Shown here: in pieces, positions 51,253-60,549 of the stretch
Numbering within the stretch: position 1 is the first letter of the stretch
How the letters are laid out: each line of letters starts with the position of its first letter
Source of the DNA: Microbispora rosea
GTDB lineage: Bacteria; Actinomycetota; Actinomycetes; Streptosporangiales; Streptosporangiaceae
DNA length: 64,000 nt
Assembly: GCF_900156315.1 (NCBI RefSeq)
Contig: NZ_FTNI01000026.1
Location: 1-64,000, forward strand
Reading direction: 5' to 3'
Made by a program: the position numbers and the translations under genes
The notes under the pieces: model-generated
What the model was told of the DNA's origin: nothing
Seen by the model: the letters and a program-made list of their open reading frames with translations, nothing else
The model's database searches: none

Positions 51253-52167
51253 TCACATCACGATCGGGGGAAACGCGGGGCCCCGGCGCAGCCGCAGCGC
51301 GTCGAGCTGCCGTTGCATGGTCTCCCTGATGTGGTCGGTCAGGTCGAAGACCAGCATGGGGTCGTCGGCCTCCTCCGGGGCGTACTCGTCGGTCCTGATC
51401 GGCTCGCCGAACTCGATCAGCCACTTGGACGGCAGCGGAAGCAGGCCGAGCGGCCCGAGCCAGGGAAACAGCGGCGTGATCGGCAGGTAGGGCAGGCCGA
51501 GCAGCCGGGCGAGCGCGGGAAGGTCGCCGACCTTGGGGTAGATCTCCTCCGCCCCCACGATGGCGCACGGGACGATGGGCACACCGGCCCTGATCGCCGA
51601 CGCCACGAACCCGCCCCGGCCGAACCGCTGGAGCCGGTAACGCTCGGAGAACGGCTTGCCGATGCCCTTGAACCCCTCGGGGAAGACGCCGACGACCTCG
51701 CCCTTGCGCAGCAGCCGGTCGGCGTCCTCGGGACAGGCGAGCGTGTGCCCGGACTTGCGGGCCAGGTGCCCGAGCACGGGAAGCTGATAGACCAGGTGCG
51801 CCCCGAGCAGGCGCAGCGGCCTGCTCAGCTCGTCGTGCACCGCCACCTGCAGCATCAACGCGTCCACGGGCAGCGTGCCCGAGTGGTTGGCCACGATCAG
51901 CGCGCCGCTGTCGGCCGGCACGTTGCCGAGCCCGAGGGCCTCGGCCCTGAACCAGCGCCGGTAGAGCGGGCGCAGCGCCTCCAGCAGCACCTTCTCGTTG
52001 AGCTCGGGATCGAAGCCGAACTCGTCGACCTCGTAATCGCCGGTGATCCTGCGCCTCAGGAACGCGAACAGCTCGGCGAGCCGATCGTCGGCCGCGCTCC
52101 CGTCCCTGCTCTCGTTCGTGCTCTCGTTCGTGCTGCCGTCCGTGCGCCGGCCCTGGAAATCGTCCAT
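51253..52167 (-). CDS. 1-acyl-sn-glycerol-3-phosphate acyltransferase-like protein
   Basis: A 304-residue PlsC-like acyltransferase for lipid synthesis at the membrane. Block I is IVANHSGTLPVDALML, where the Asp follows His after six residues, as in the MGAT-like subgroup, and block III is GVFPEGFKGIGKPFSERY. The acyl acceptor is uncertain. The first 45 residues are Ser/Thr/Asn-rich with NESTNES repeats. ATG 52167 follows the overlap with the epimerase stop region; the longer frame is not needed. Transcribed with the upstream epimerase. Confidence 0.83.
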   Translation of the reverse strand: MDDFQGRRTDGSTNESTNESRDGSAADDRLAELFAFLRRRITGDYEVDEFGFDPELNEKVLLEALRPLYRRWFRAEALGLGNVPADSGALIVANHSGTLPVDALMLQVAVHDELSRPLRLLGAHLVYQLPVLGHLARKSGHTLACPEDADRLLRKGEVVGVFPEGFKGIGKPFSERYRLQRFGRGGFVASAIRAGVPIVPCAIVGAEEIYPKVGDLPALARLLGLPYLPITPLFPWLGPLGLLPLPSKWLIEFGEPIRTDEYAPEEADDPMLVFDLTDHIRETMQRQLDALRLRRGPAFPPIVM

Positions 52168-52177
52168 CAACGTCCCG

Positions 52178-53230
52178 TCACGAGATCGGCCGGACGAAGT
52201 CGGCCAGCCAGTCGACCAGGGCACGAGGCAGGTCACCGGGGCCGCCGCGCGATCTGAGGAAGTCGTCGAAGGCCGCGGCCGTGCTGTATTTCGGCCGCCA
52301 GCCGAGCTCGGCGGCGAGCCTGGTGGTGTCCACCGCCCGGCCGTGGCTCATGAGCGCGAGCTGCTCGGGCGAGAAGTCCACCAGCCGCGCGCCCCGGGCG
52401 AGCCCGCTGACGAAGCGGAAGGCGGGGGACGGCATAGGGATCACCGGCCGGCCGGTGCGCCGCGCGCACTGCGACAGCAGCAGGACGCCGTCGCCCGCGA
52501 CGTTGAACACGCCCGGGTGATCGGCCCGCGCCGTACGGCACAGCACCTCGACGGCGTCGTCCTCGTGCACGAACTGCAGCCGGGGATCGAAGCCGAGCAC
52601 GGTGGGCAGCACCGGCTGCGAGAAATAGCCGGTCAGCGGCGAGTCGACGCCCGGCCCCATGAGAGTGGCGAACCGCAGCGTCGTCGTCGTCACATCGGGC
52701 CTGCGCCGGGCGAAGCCCCGCACGTACGTCTCGACCTCGGTGGCGTCCCTGGCGTACCCGGAGTGCGACACCTCGACGGGCTCGGTGTCCTCCGTGAACA
52801 CGGCGGGAGCGTGCGGCGAGGAGCCGTACACGGCCGTGGTGGACCGCACGACCACCCGGCGCACCGTGGCGGAGCGCTGGCAGGCCGCGAGCAGCTGCAT
52901 CGTCCCGATGACGTTGTGCTCCTTCATGGCCGGCCGGCCGCCGCCCGATCCGCTCGCCCGGCCGCTGCCACCGGGGCCGCTGACCAGGCTGAGGTGCACG
53001 ACGGTGTCGACGTCGGCGTCCCTGATGACCTTGACAAGGTCGGGACTGCGCAACGCGACCCGGACGAACTCGGTGCGGCCGAGCACCGCGCCGTCCTCCC
53101 CGGCAGGGGATGGCGGCGGCGCCGTGTCCACGCCGATGACCCGGTCGATCTCCGGGTCGGCCGCGAGCGCGAGCGCCACACGAGCGCCGATGTGACCGGA
53201 GACACCGGTGACCAGCACAGTACGAGTCAT
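52178..53230 (-). CDS. NAD-dependent epimerase/dehydratase family protein
   Basis: A 350-residue extended SDR protein. The NAD motif is VLVTGVSGHIGARVA, and the active-site region has STTAVYGSSPHAPA. The tyrosine region HSGYARDATEVETYV lacks the exact YxxxK, so catalysis is uncertain. A Gly/Ser-rich insert lies near residue 105. ATG 53230 has GAGG five bases upstream. It is followed 10 bases later by the acyltransferase gene. Substrate unknown. Confidence 0.85.
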   Translation of the reverse strand: MTRTVLVTGVSGHIGARVALALAADPEIDRVIGVDTAPPPSPAGEDGAVLGRTEFVRVALRSPDLVKVIRDADVDTVVHLSLVSGPGGSGRASGSGGGRPAMKEHNVIGTMQLLAACQRSATVRRVVVRSTTAVYGSSPHAPAVFTEDTEPVEVSHSGYARDATEVETYVRGFARRRPDVTTTTLRFATLMGPGVDSPLTGYFSQPVLPTVLGFDPRLQFVHEDDAVEVLCRTARADHPGVFNVAGDGVLLLSQCARRTGRPVIPMPSPAFRFVSGLARGARLVDFSPEQLALMSHGRAVDTTRLAAELGWRPKYSTAAAFDDFLRSRGGPGDLPRALVDWLADFVRPIS

Positions 53231-53301
53231 CGACGCCTCGCCGGGGGTGTGCGTGTTCACGGTCGCCCGGCCCCTGAGGACCGGTGCGCGCTCCGTCTCG
53301 G

Positions 53302-53400
53302 CTACTTCTTGTTACGCCGCTGGATGCGGGTCTTCTTCAGCAGCTTGCGGTGCTTCTTCTTGGCCATACGCTTGCGGCGCTTCTTGATCACAGAGCCCAC
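53302..53400 (-). CDS. 30S ribosomal protein bS22 (AURKAIP1/COX24 domain)
   Basis: A 32-residue very basic protein, GSVIKKRRKRMAKKKHRKLL and KKTRIQRRNKK, identical in type to the small actinobacterial ribosomal protein bS22. The GTG start at 53400 follows GGGGG. Such genes are often missed because of size. The 155-base gap upstream, to the HTH gene, holds its promoter. Confidence 0.93.
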   Translation of the reverse strand: MGSVIKKRRKRMAKKKHRKLLKKTRIQRRNKK

Positions 53401-53555
53401 GGGACCCCCAGGTGAAGGTGTGACTGTCTAACCGGCGCGCGAGCGCACACCGGCTCAACAGACTACCGGCGATCCGTGGTAGATCGCTCCCCCGGGGGAC
53501 CCCGCGTCGACCGGGAGTCGGCCACGCCGCCGTCAAGCGTGGTCGCCTGCGCGGT

Positions 53556-53759
53556 TCACCCTGCTTCGATGAACGCGTCTCGCAAGTAGTCGTGGACCGC
53601 CTGCTCTGGCACTCTGAAGGACCGGCCGACACGGATGGCCGGTAACTCTCCGGAGTGCACGAGCCGGTACACGGTCATCTTGGACACCCGCATGACGGTC
53701 GCCACCTCGGCCACCGTCAAGAACTTCACCTCGCTGAGAGGTCTTTCGCCTGCACCCAT
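53556..53759 (-). CDS. Small excisionase-type HTH DNA-binding protein
   Basis: A 67-residue protein with one winged helix: FLTVAEVATVMRVSKMTVYRL, read in two parts, and ELPAIRVGRSFRVPEQAVHDY. It is of the BldC/excisionase (HTH_17) type and is conserved beside bS22 in actinobacteria, so it is probably a chromosomal regulator and not a phage protein. ATG 53759 has GAGG six bases upstream. Confidence 0.82.
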   Translation of the reverse strand: MGAGERPLSEVKFLTVAEVATVMRVSKMTVYRLVHSGELPAIRVGRSFRVPEQAVHDYLRDAFIEAG

Positions 53760-54071
53760 CGGACGCCTCTTCCGCACGTGTTTCCGGGTTATCCCCACTG
53801 GTGCCATTGCTCACGCACGTGTACTGCCGTCAGCGTAAGTCCGGACTCCGAGTAGGCAAACCCCTCATTCCGTCAATCAACGGAGTCGTGTGCCCTCAGA
53901 GTCGGGAAAGTCGCTGGCAGCAGCCAGATCGTGCCCCTCGCCTCAATCTTGGAACGGACCAACTTCTCTCACATTAGAGTCGCCCAGGCACACGAAAAAG
54001 TTGGCAAACGGCCGACACAGAGGCGCAAAAGCGGGCGCGAAATGCCCGGTTTGGGAGGTCCGGAAGGGGAG
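53760..54071. other. Intergenic region without a gene
   Basis: About 310 bases lie between the HTH start and the stop of the phosphatase-like gene. It has the palindrome AGTCCGGACT (53838-53847) and the inverted pair GACTCCG (53844-53850)/CGGAGTC (53881-53887), presumably promoter elements of the HTH gene. I see no coding capacity or RNA gene. Confidence 0.5.
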
Positions 54072-54863
54072 TCAGAGGCTGCGGGCGACCCGGGCGAGCA
54101 GGTACGCCGTCAACGGAGCGTAGAAGCGCGGCAGCACATTGTCATCCAGGGGAACGGCGACGGCGATCTTGCCCTCGGCCTCGCCCACGAACAGCGCGGG
54201 GTCGTTGCTGTCGGCGAAGCCCACGGTCTCGACCCCGGCCTCGCCCGCGGCCCCCGCCCAGCCGTGATCGGCGATCACGAAGTCGGGCCGCTCATCGGCG
54301 AGCATCGCCTCCATCGGCGCCGCCTCGTGCGTGTGCACGAAGGTGCCCCGGTCCTCCAGCATCGCCACCCCGTCGAGGTAGCGGATCTGCCTGCGGCGGC
54401 CGAGGCCGCCGACGTACGCCCACCCCTCGGCCGGGAAGAGCAGGGTCGCCCCGTTCTCCGCGAGGAACCGCGCCAGCGCGAGGTGGACGGTGAGCAGACC
54501 GGTCGGATGCCCGGTGGCGAGCACGATCCGGGGCGCAGCGCGCCGCAGCACCTTGGCGATCCGCTCGCCCATCTCCTCCACGGCGTCGATGGTCCGCTCG
54601 GGGTCGATGGTGTCGGCGCCCTCGCGATGGCCGGGGTCGGCGGTCACCCCCACCTTTTCGGACATGAGCGCCAGCACGTCGGGGTAGGACCACTCGCCCT
54701 CGAAGGTGAGCCCGAAGAGGTAGTGCGGGTCGCGCAGCGCGAGCGACCGGTAGTGATCGAGGTTGTTCTCGCGGCTGGTCGCCACGTCACCCGCGATGGC
54801 GGTCCTGACGAGGTGCTCGCGCAGTTCGGCTCGGGAGGGCGTTCTGGAGGGTGGTGCGGTCAC
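54072..54863 (-). CDS. Conserved protein annotated as phosphatase in relatives
   Basis: A 263-residue soluble protein. Features are a mid-part IVLATGHPTGLLTVHLALARF, a later PDFVIADHGWAGAAGEAG and DSNDPALFVGEAEGKIAVAVP. This is a conserved actinobacterial family usually labelled phosphatase; I do not see a standard phosphatase motif, so the activity is unproven. GTG 54863. It follows acuC by 42 bases on the same strand. Confidence 0.6.
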   Translation of the reverse strand: MTAPPSRTPSRAELREHLVRTAIAGDVATSRENNLDHYRSLALRDPHYLFGLTFEGEWSYPDVLALMSEKVGVTADPGHREGADTIDPERTIDAVEEMGERIAKVLRRAAPRIVLATGHPTGLLTVHLALARFLAENGATLLFPAEGWAYVGGLGRRRQIRYLDGVAMLEDRGTFVHTHEAAPMEAMLADERPDFVIADHGWAGAAGEAGVETVGFADSNDPALFVGEAEGKIAVAVPLDDNVLPRFYAPLTAYLLARVARSL

Positions 54864-54905
54864 GACAGGTACAGCGCTCCTCGGCTCGGCAAGATTCCGT
54901 ACTTC

Positions 54906-56069
54906 TCAGGGCATGGGGTCCAGGCCGTGGAAGGGGAACACCGCCTTCCTCGTCGCGATGACGGCCCGGTCGACGGCGTCGGCTGGATCGTACCCTTCCG
55001 AAATGTCGCGCCATTGCGGGTGACGCCCGTCTGTCATGGTCAGGGGTGGTATCTCCCCGGTGCGCTCCCGCACGTACGTCCGCCATGTCGCCGGTGTGGC
55101 GGTCGACGGCTCGACGGGGCGCCCCAGCGCCTCGGCCATCAGATGCGTCCACGCCCGCGGCACGACCTGGACGAGTTCGTATCCCCCGCCGCCCATCGCG
55201 ATCCAGCGGCCGCCGGCGGTCTCGTGGGCCAGCCGGTGCAGCGCGGCGTACGCCGTGCGCTGCCCGTCCAGGCTCAGCATGAGATGGGCCAGCGGGTCGA
55301 GAGCGTGACTGTCGCAGCCCTGCTGGGTGACCAGGATCTGCGGCGCGAAGGCGTGCAGCAGCGGCGGGACCACCGCGTGGAAGGCGCGCAGCCACCCGGT
55401 GTCGCCGCATCCGGCCGGCAGCGCCACGTTCACCGCGGTGCCGTCCGCGCCGGTCTCCTGCGGGAAGCCGGTGCCGGGAAACAGCGTGCGCGGGCTCTCG
55501 TGCAGGCTGATCGTGAGCACCCTCGGATCGTCGTAGAACGCCGCCTGCACGCCGTCGCCGTGGTGCACGTCCACGTCCACGTACGCGATCCTCGTCGCGC
55601 CCTGCGACAGCAGCCACGCGATGGCGACCGCCGGGTCGTTGTAGACGCAGAAGCCGCTGGCGGCGCCGGGCATGGCGTGATGCAGACCGCCCGCGACGTT
55701 GACCGCGTGCTCGGCCTCACCCGTCCACACCGCCCTGGCGGCGGCCAGCGAGGCACCGGTGACCAGGGCCGACGCCTCGTGGACGCCCCTGAAGGCGGGG
55801 TTGTCCTCGGTGCCGAGCCCGTAGCGCAGGTCGGGGCGGCCGTCCTTGGAGACGTTCTTGACCGCCTCGATGTAGTCCCGGTTGTGCACCAGGGCGATCT
55901 CGTCCTCGGTGGCGGGGACGCACCCGGTCATCTCGGCGCCGTCGAGCACGCCCAGGTCGCGGGCGAGCGCCATGGTGAGCTCCACGCGTACGGGCGCGAG
56001 CGGATGGCCGGGCCCGAAGTCGTAAGAAACCAGAGCGTCGTCCCAGACGACCCGCACCGCCTGACTCAT
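54906..56069 (-). CDS. acuC: AcuC-type histone deacetylase family protein
   Basis: A 387-residue zinc amidohydrolase. The catalytic region has GGLHHAMPGAASGFCVYND and YVDVDVHHGDGVQAAF, and the metal and Tyr sites QQGCDSHALDPLAHL and AMGGGGYE are present. Bacillus AcuC removes acetyl groups from acetyl-CoA synthetase to activate it. The same role in acetate use is likely here. Precedes the phosphatase-like gene. Confidence 0.9.
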   Translation of the reverse strand: MSQAVRVVWDDALVSYDFGPGHPLAPVRVELTMALARDLGVLDGAEMTGCVPATEDEIALVHNRDYIEAVKNVSKDGRPDLRYGLGTEDNPAFRGVHEASALVTGASLAAARAVWTGEAEHAVNVAGGLHHAMPGAASGFCVYNDPAVAIAWLLSQGATRIAYVDVDVHHGDGVQAAFYDDPRVLTISLHESPRTLFPGTGFPQETGADGTAVNVALPAGCGDTGWLRAFHAVVPPLLHAFAPQILVTQQGCDSHALDPLAHLMLSLDGQRTAYAALHRLAHETAGGRWIAMGGGGYELVQVVPRAWTHLMAEALGRPVEPSTATPATWRTYVRERTGEIPPLTMTDGRHPQWRDISEGYDPADAVDRAVIATRKAVFPFHGLDPMP

Positions 56070-56164
56070 GCCGTGACGCTATCGCACCGGCCCCCGGACG
56101 CCGTCGCTCGGGCAGTCGTCGCCGATCACGCGGGCGTCACCCGCGCGATCAGTCCATGCCCCGA

Positions 56165-57349
56165 TCAGTCCGTACGCAGCGCGACGACGGGATCGAGCCT
56201 GGCCGCCCGCCGGGCGGGGGCGACGCCGAAGAAGACGCCGACGGCCGCGGAGACCCCGAAGGCGAGCACGATCGACCACCAGGTGATCGACGCGGGCACC
56301 GGCGAGACCGCCTGGATCAGCAGCGCACCGCCGACCCCGGTCAGGATGCCGATCACCCCGCCGATCGTGGTCAGCAGCACGGCCTCGATCAGGAACTGGC
56401 CGAGGATGTCGCGGCCGCGCGCGCCGAGCGCCTTACGCAGGCCGATCTCCTTGGTGCGCTCCCTGACGCCGACCAGCATGATGTTGGACACCCCGACGCC
56501 CCCGACCAGCAGGGAGATCCCCGCGATGGCGGCCAGCACGCCGGTGAGCATGCCGAGGACCGTGCCGATCGTGCCGAGGAGCTGGGTCTGGGTGACGGCC
56601 GAGAACGTCTCGCCCGGGTAGCGGGCGGCCAGGGCGGCCACGACCCGCTGCCGCAGCGGTTCGATCTCGTCAGGGCCGGAGGCGCCGACGGCGATGCCGT
56701 TGATCCTCGGCAGCCCGATCAGCCGCTGGGCGGTGGTGACCGGCAGATGCACCTCCTGGTCCCGCGCCACCCCGAACGTGGATCCGACGGTCTCGTAGAC
56801 GCCGATCACGCGGAACCGCACCCCGGCGATCGTGACCTGGCGGCCGATCGGATCGACGTCCCCGAACAGCTTGGCCGCGACCTCCGAGCCGAGGATCACC
56901 ACGCGCCGCCGCGTGTCCACGTCGGTCTCGGTGAGATAGCGGCCCCGGCGCAGCGGCCGGTCGAAGACATGGGGCATGTTCTCGTCGGTCCCGGTGAGCG
57001 TGGCGAACACCTCCACGCGGCCCACCCGCACCGGCTCGCCGGAGTTCACCGCGACCGTCACCTTCGACGGATCGCCGACCACGCGGCGCACGTACGCGAC
57101 GTCCGACAGGTCGAGGCGGCTCTGGGTGGGGGCCGCGCCCAGCCCCACCTGTCCGGGGACCACGAGGATGATGTTGCTGCCGAGCCCCGCGATCTCCTTC
57201 TCGACGGCGTTCTTGGCTCCCGTGCCGATGGCGACGAGGATCACGACCGAGAGCACGCCGATGATCACGCCGAGCATGGTCAGCATGCTGCGCAGCCGGT
57301 TGACCCGCAGCGCCTCCACCGCCATGCGCAGCGCCTCGGCCGTCCTCAT
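56165..57349 (-). CDS. MacB-type ABC transporter permease
   Basis: A 394-residue FtsX/MacB permease. One N-terminal helix follows EALRVNRLRSMLTMLGVIIGV, then a large MacB-type outside domain and three C-terminal helices, including GISLLVGGVGVSNIMLVGVRERTKEIGLRKALGA, read in parts. It works with the ATPase and adaptor genes just upstream. ATG 57349 has GAGGA eight bases upstream. Confidence 0.92.
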   Translation of the reverse strand: MRTAEALRMAVEALRVNRLRSMLTMLGVIIGVLSVVILVAIGTGAKNAVEKEIAGLGSNIILVVPGQVGLGAAPTQSRLDLSDVAYVRRVVGDPSKVTVAVNSGEPVRVGRVEVFATLTGTDENMPHVFDRPLRRGRYLTETDVDTRRRVVILGSEVAAKLFGDVDPIGRQVTIAGVRFRVIGVYETVGSTFGVARDQEVHLPVTTAQRLIGLPRINGIAVGASGPDEIEPLRQRVVAALAARYPGETFSAVTQTQLLGTIGTVLGMLTGVLAAIAGISLLVGGVGVSNIMLVGVRERTKEIGLRKALGARGRDILGQFLIEAVLLTTIGGVIGILTGVGGALLIQAVSPVPASITWWSIVLAFGVSAAVGVFFGVAPARRAARLDPVVALRTD

Positions 57350-57359
57350 GACGCCGTCC

Positions 57360-58157
57360 TCATGTGTCGCGCTCGATCCGGCCGTCGCGTACGTGGATCT
57401 GGCGGCGGGCCCGGGCCGCGACGTCGGCGTCGTGGGTGACGAGGACGACGGCCACGCCGCCCTCGTTGAGCCGTTCGAGCAGGCCCATCACCTCCTCGCC
57501 GTTGCGGGTGTCGAGGTTGCCCGTCGGCTCGTCGGCCAGCAGCACCCGGGGATCGCCCACCAGGGCCCGGGCGATCGCCACCCGCTGCTGCTCGCCGCCG
57601 GACATCTGCGACGGCCGGTGCGTGAGCCGGTGGCCGAGCCCGACCGCCTCCAGCGCCGCCTTGGCCCGCTCCCTGCGCCCGGCGCGGGACACGCCCCGAT
57701 AGACCAGCGGCAGCGCCACGTTGTCGAGCGCGGACGTGCGGGCCAGCAGGTGAAAGGACTGGAACACGAAGCCGATCGTGCGGTTGCGCAGATCGGCCAG
57801 CCGGGCGTCGTCGAGCGTCGCCACGTCCACGCCGTTCACCCGCAGCGTGCCGGAGGTCGGCCGGTCGAGGCAGCCGAGCAGGTGCATGAGCGTGGACTTG
57901 CCCGAGCCGGACGGGCCCACGATCGCCGCGAACTCCCCCTGCCCGATGCGCAGGCTCACCCCGCGCAGCGCGTCGACCAGCACTCCGCCGTCCAGCCGGT
58001 AGGAGCGGGTGAGGCCGATCGCCTCGAACGCCGGGACGGATGTGCCGGTCGCCTCCGGCATCGCAGGCGTCGCGGGTGTCGCGGGTGTCGCGGGTGTCGC
58101 GGGTGTCGCGGGTGTCGCCGATGTCACCGGCCCGTCGGCACGCTCGTCGTGGCTCAC
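57360..58157 (-). CDS. MacB/LolD-type ABC transporter ATP-binding protein
   Basis: A 265-residue ATPase. Walker A is GPSGSGKSTLMHLLG, the signature MSGGEQQRVAIARAL and Walker B VLLADEPTGNLDT. An N-terminal stretch of about 25 residues is a repeat of Ala-Thr-Pro, encoded by 9-bp repeats at 58063-58125. The GTG start overlaps the adaptor stop as GTGA. Confidence 0.93.
   Translation of the reverse strand: MSHDERADGPVTSATPATPATPATPATPATPAMPEATGTSVPAFEAIGLTRSYRLDGGVLVDALRGVSLRIGQGEFAAIVGPSGSGKSTLMHLLGCLDRPTSGTLRVNGVDVATLDDARLADLRNRTIGFVFQSFHLLARTSALDNVALPLVYRGVSRAGRRERAKAALEAVGLGHRLTHRPSQMSGGEQQRVAIARALVGDPRVLLADEPTGNLDTRNGEEVMGLLERLNEGGVAVVLVTHDADVAARARRQIHVRDGRIERDT
58063..58125. repeat. 9-bp tandem repeat (GCGGGTGTC) in the ABC ATPase gene
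   Basis: Five perfect copies of GCGGGTGTC (58072-58116) are flanked by one degenerate copy on each side. On the minus strand each codes for Asp/Thr-Pro-Ala-type triplets (ATP). Changes in copy number keep the frame. Confidence 0.92.
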
Positions 58158-59548
58158 GACAGCGACTGGCCGGGGCGTACGGCGTCGGCGCCCTTGACGA
58201 CCACCCGCTCACCGGGGGACACCCCGCTGAGGATCTCCACGACCGCGTCACCCTGCGCGCCCAGCCGGACGACCCGCCGCTCGGCTCTGCCGTCACGCAC
58301 CGCCCACACGATCGTCTCCCTGCCGCTCGTCACGATCGCCGACGCGGGCACGGCCGTGGCGTTCTCCGAGCGGCGTACGGCCAGCCGCACCACGGCGCTC
58401 ATCCCCGGCTTGGGCGCGGGGGCCGCGCCGCCGTCGTCGTAGGCGCCGCGGCCCAGGCGCAGCCGTACGGGATAGCTGACCCCGCCGGTCGCGCCCTCCT
58501 TGGGGGTGACCCCCACGCCCGTCACGCTGCCGGTGTACGTCGCGCCGGTCACCGCGTCGAACTCGACCTCGGCCGGCGTGCCCCTGCGCACCAGCAGCAC
58601 GTCGGTCTCGTCCACGTCGGCCGACAACGTGAGCACCGACACGTCGGTCACCGTGACGATCGGGTCCCCGGCGGCGACCGGGACTCCGGTGGCGATCGTC
58701 CCGCCGGAACGGCCAGCGGGGGCGGCGGCGGCTCCCGCCTGGCTCGCCAGGCCGGCCGGCAGCTGCGAGACCAGCGCGCCGAGACCGGCCCCGCCCGCGG
58801 CGGAGGACGCGCCGCCGAGCGTGACCACGCCGCCGAACGGCGCCCTGACGACCAGGGCGTCCACGGTCTGCTCGGCCGCGCGCACGGCCGCCTTGGTCTG
58901 CGACCTCGACGCGGCCCGCAGGGACGCCATGGACGCGCTCAGCCCGCTCATCCCCGCGCTCACCCGGCCGCTCATCTGTGACAGCGTCCGGTCGAGCGAG
59001 CGGGCCAGTCCGTCGAGCACCTCGCCGAGCGCCCGCCGCTGGGCCCGCTGGCGCTTCTCGGCGGCGTCGATGGCGGCCAGCAGCCGGGCTCTGGCCGCGC
59101 GGTCGCCGATCGACCTGGCCGCCTTCCTGGCCTCGGCGAACGACCGGGCGACGTGCGCGTCGAGCGAGCCCGGCAGCCGCGGGCGCGGCAGCCGTACGCT
59201 CACCGGAGCGCCGCCCGCGCCGCCGAAGGAGACCGGGCGGGCGGCCTGCCGGTCGGCCTCGCGCGCGGCGGAAAGCTGCTGCCTGGCCTGCGGAGAGCCG
59301 ATCCTGGCGAGGATTTGGCCCTTCTTCACCGTGTCGCCGTCCTGGACGTACAGGCGGGCGACCGTGCCGGACGCGGGAGCGGTCAGGGTGGCGGTCGCAC
59401 GCGCGCCCACCGTCGCCGGGGCCTCGACGACCTCGCTGACGGTGGTTCTCGTCACCAGGGCCACCGGGGGCTTCTGGGGTTCCGAGGACGTGCATCCGGC
59501 GGCCAGCAGGACGGCGAGAAGCGGGACGACCCCGCGACGACACGTCAC
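58154..59548 (-). CDS. Efflux adaptor lipoprotein (HlyD/MacA-type)
   Basis: A 464-residue periplasmic-adaptor-like protein of a Gram-positive. A lipobox LLAAGC is at residue about 19. The biotinyl-lipoyl halves are ATLTAPASGTVARLYVQDGD and VVRAPFGGVV-type sequence, separated by a long coiled coil (ARKAARSIGDRAARARLLAA). A beta-barrel domain follows. It heads the adaptor-ATPase-permease operon for an unknown substrate. Confidence 0.87.
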   Translation of the reverse strand: MTCRRGVVPLLAVLLAAGCTSSEPQKPPVALVTRTTVSEVVEAPATVGARATATLTAPASGTVARLYVQDGDTVKKGQILARIGSPQARQQLSAAREADRQAARPVSFGGAGGAPVSVRLPRPRLPGSLDAHVARSFAEARKAARSIGDRAARARLLAAIDAAEKRQRAQRRALGEVLDGLARSLDRTLSQMSGRVSAGMSGLSASMASLRAASRSQTKAAVRAAEQTVDALVVRAPFGGVVTLGGASSAAGGAGLGALVSQLPAGLASQAGAAAAPAGRSGGTIATGVPVAAGDPIVTVTDVSVLTLSADVDETDVLLVRRGTPAEVEFDAVTGATYTGSVTGVGVTPKEGATGGVSYPVRLRLGRGAYDDGGAAPAPKPGMSAVVRLAVRRSENATAVPASAIVTSGRETIVWAVRDGRAERRVVRLGAQGDAVVEILSGVSPGERVVVKGADAVRPGQSLS

Positions 59549-59657
59549 CCGCCAATCGTAAAGCGGTGGTCATCTCCCGTCTCGGGAACCCCGGTCGGCA
59601 CAGGGCAAAGTGCGGCAACCGGGGCAACCGTCCCCGAACCGGGGCGAGCGCCTTCCG

Positions 59658-60452
59658 TCAGCCGCCGGCGAGACGGCGGCTGCGCTCGCAGGCCGCCTCG
59701 ATCGCGTCGAGGAACGCGGCCCGCACCTTGTGGCGCTCCAGCTCGGCGATGGCGGAGATCGTGGTGCCTCCCGGCGAGGTCACCGCCTCGCGCAGGATCA
59801 CCGGGTGCTCCCCCGAGTCGCGCAGCATGATCGCGGCGCCGACGATCGACTGGGTGACCATGTCGAGGGCCGCGGCGCGCGGCATGCCCAGCAGGATCCC
59901 GGCGTCGACCATGGCCTCGACCAGGTAGAAGAAGTACGCCGGGCCGCTGCCGGACAGCGCGGTGGCGGCGTCCTGCTGCGACTCGGGGATGCGCAGCACC
60001 TTGCCCACCGGGCTGAGCAGTTCCTCGGTGCGCTTCAGATGCTCCTCCGAGGCGTGCGCCCCGGCCGAGATGACGCTCATGGCCTCGTCCACCAGGACGG
60101 GCGTGTTGGACATGACGCGGACGACCGCCACGCCGTCCCCGAGCCTCGCCTCCACGAACGCGGTCGTGATGCCGGCGGCCACCGAGATCACCAGCCGGTC
60201 GACCGCCACATGCGGGGAGATCTCGGTCAGCAGCGCGCTCATGTCCTGCGGCTTCACCGCGAGGATCAGCGTGTCGGCAAGCTTGGCGGCCTCGGCGTTG
60301 CCCGCGACGCGCACGCCGTACCGCTCGCGCAGCGCCTCGGCCCGCTCGGGCCTGCGGGCCGTCGCCACGATCTCATCCGGCCGCAGACCGGCGCGTACCA
60401 GCCCGGAGAGCAGGGCCTCGCCCATCTTTCCTGTCCCGAGAATCGCGATCAT
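59658..60452 (-). CDS. proC: Pyrroline-5-carboxylate reductase
   Basis: A 264-residue enzyme for the last step of proline synthesis. The NADPH motif is IAILGTGKMGEALLSGL, and the C-terminal signature is AVTSPGGTTISAIAELE. ALSGSGPAYFFYLVEAM is the family hallmark. Monocistronic between the efflux operon and the NmrA-like gene. Confidence 0.95.
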   Translation of the reverse strand: MIAILGTGKMGEALLSGLVRAGLRPDEIVATARRPERAEALRERYGVRVAGNAEAAKLADTLILAVKPQDMSALLTEISPHVAVDRLVISVAAGITTAFVEARLGDGVAVVRVMSNTPVLVDEAMSVISAGAHASEEHLKRTEELLSPVGKVLRIPESQQDAATALSGSGPAYFFYLVEAMVDAGILLGMPRAAALDMVTQSIVGAAIMLRDSGEHPVILREAVTSPGGTTISAIAELERHKVRAAFLDAIEAACERSRRLAGG

Positions 60453-60549
60453 TCCTGCACCTCTTCTGGGCTTCGCCGGGATCTCCCCGCAGCTTACCGA
60501 CCCCGCGGAACGGAGCCGAATGCGCTGCGCCGCGGCGTGGCCGGCAGGG

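Noticed and set aside
53556..53759. Prophage excisionase
   Set aside because: The HTH resembles excisionases, but there is no integrase, attachment site or phage gene nearby and its place beside bS22 is conserved in actinobacteria.
58063..58125. CRISPR-like array
   Set aside because: The 9-bp units have no spacers and lie inside a coding region; it is a simple tandem repeat. No CRISPR array was found anywhere.
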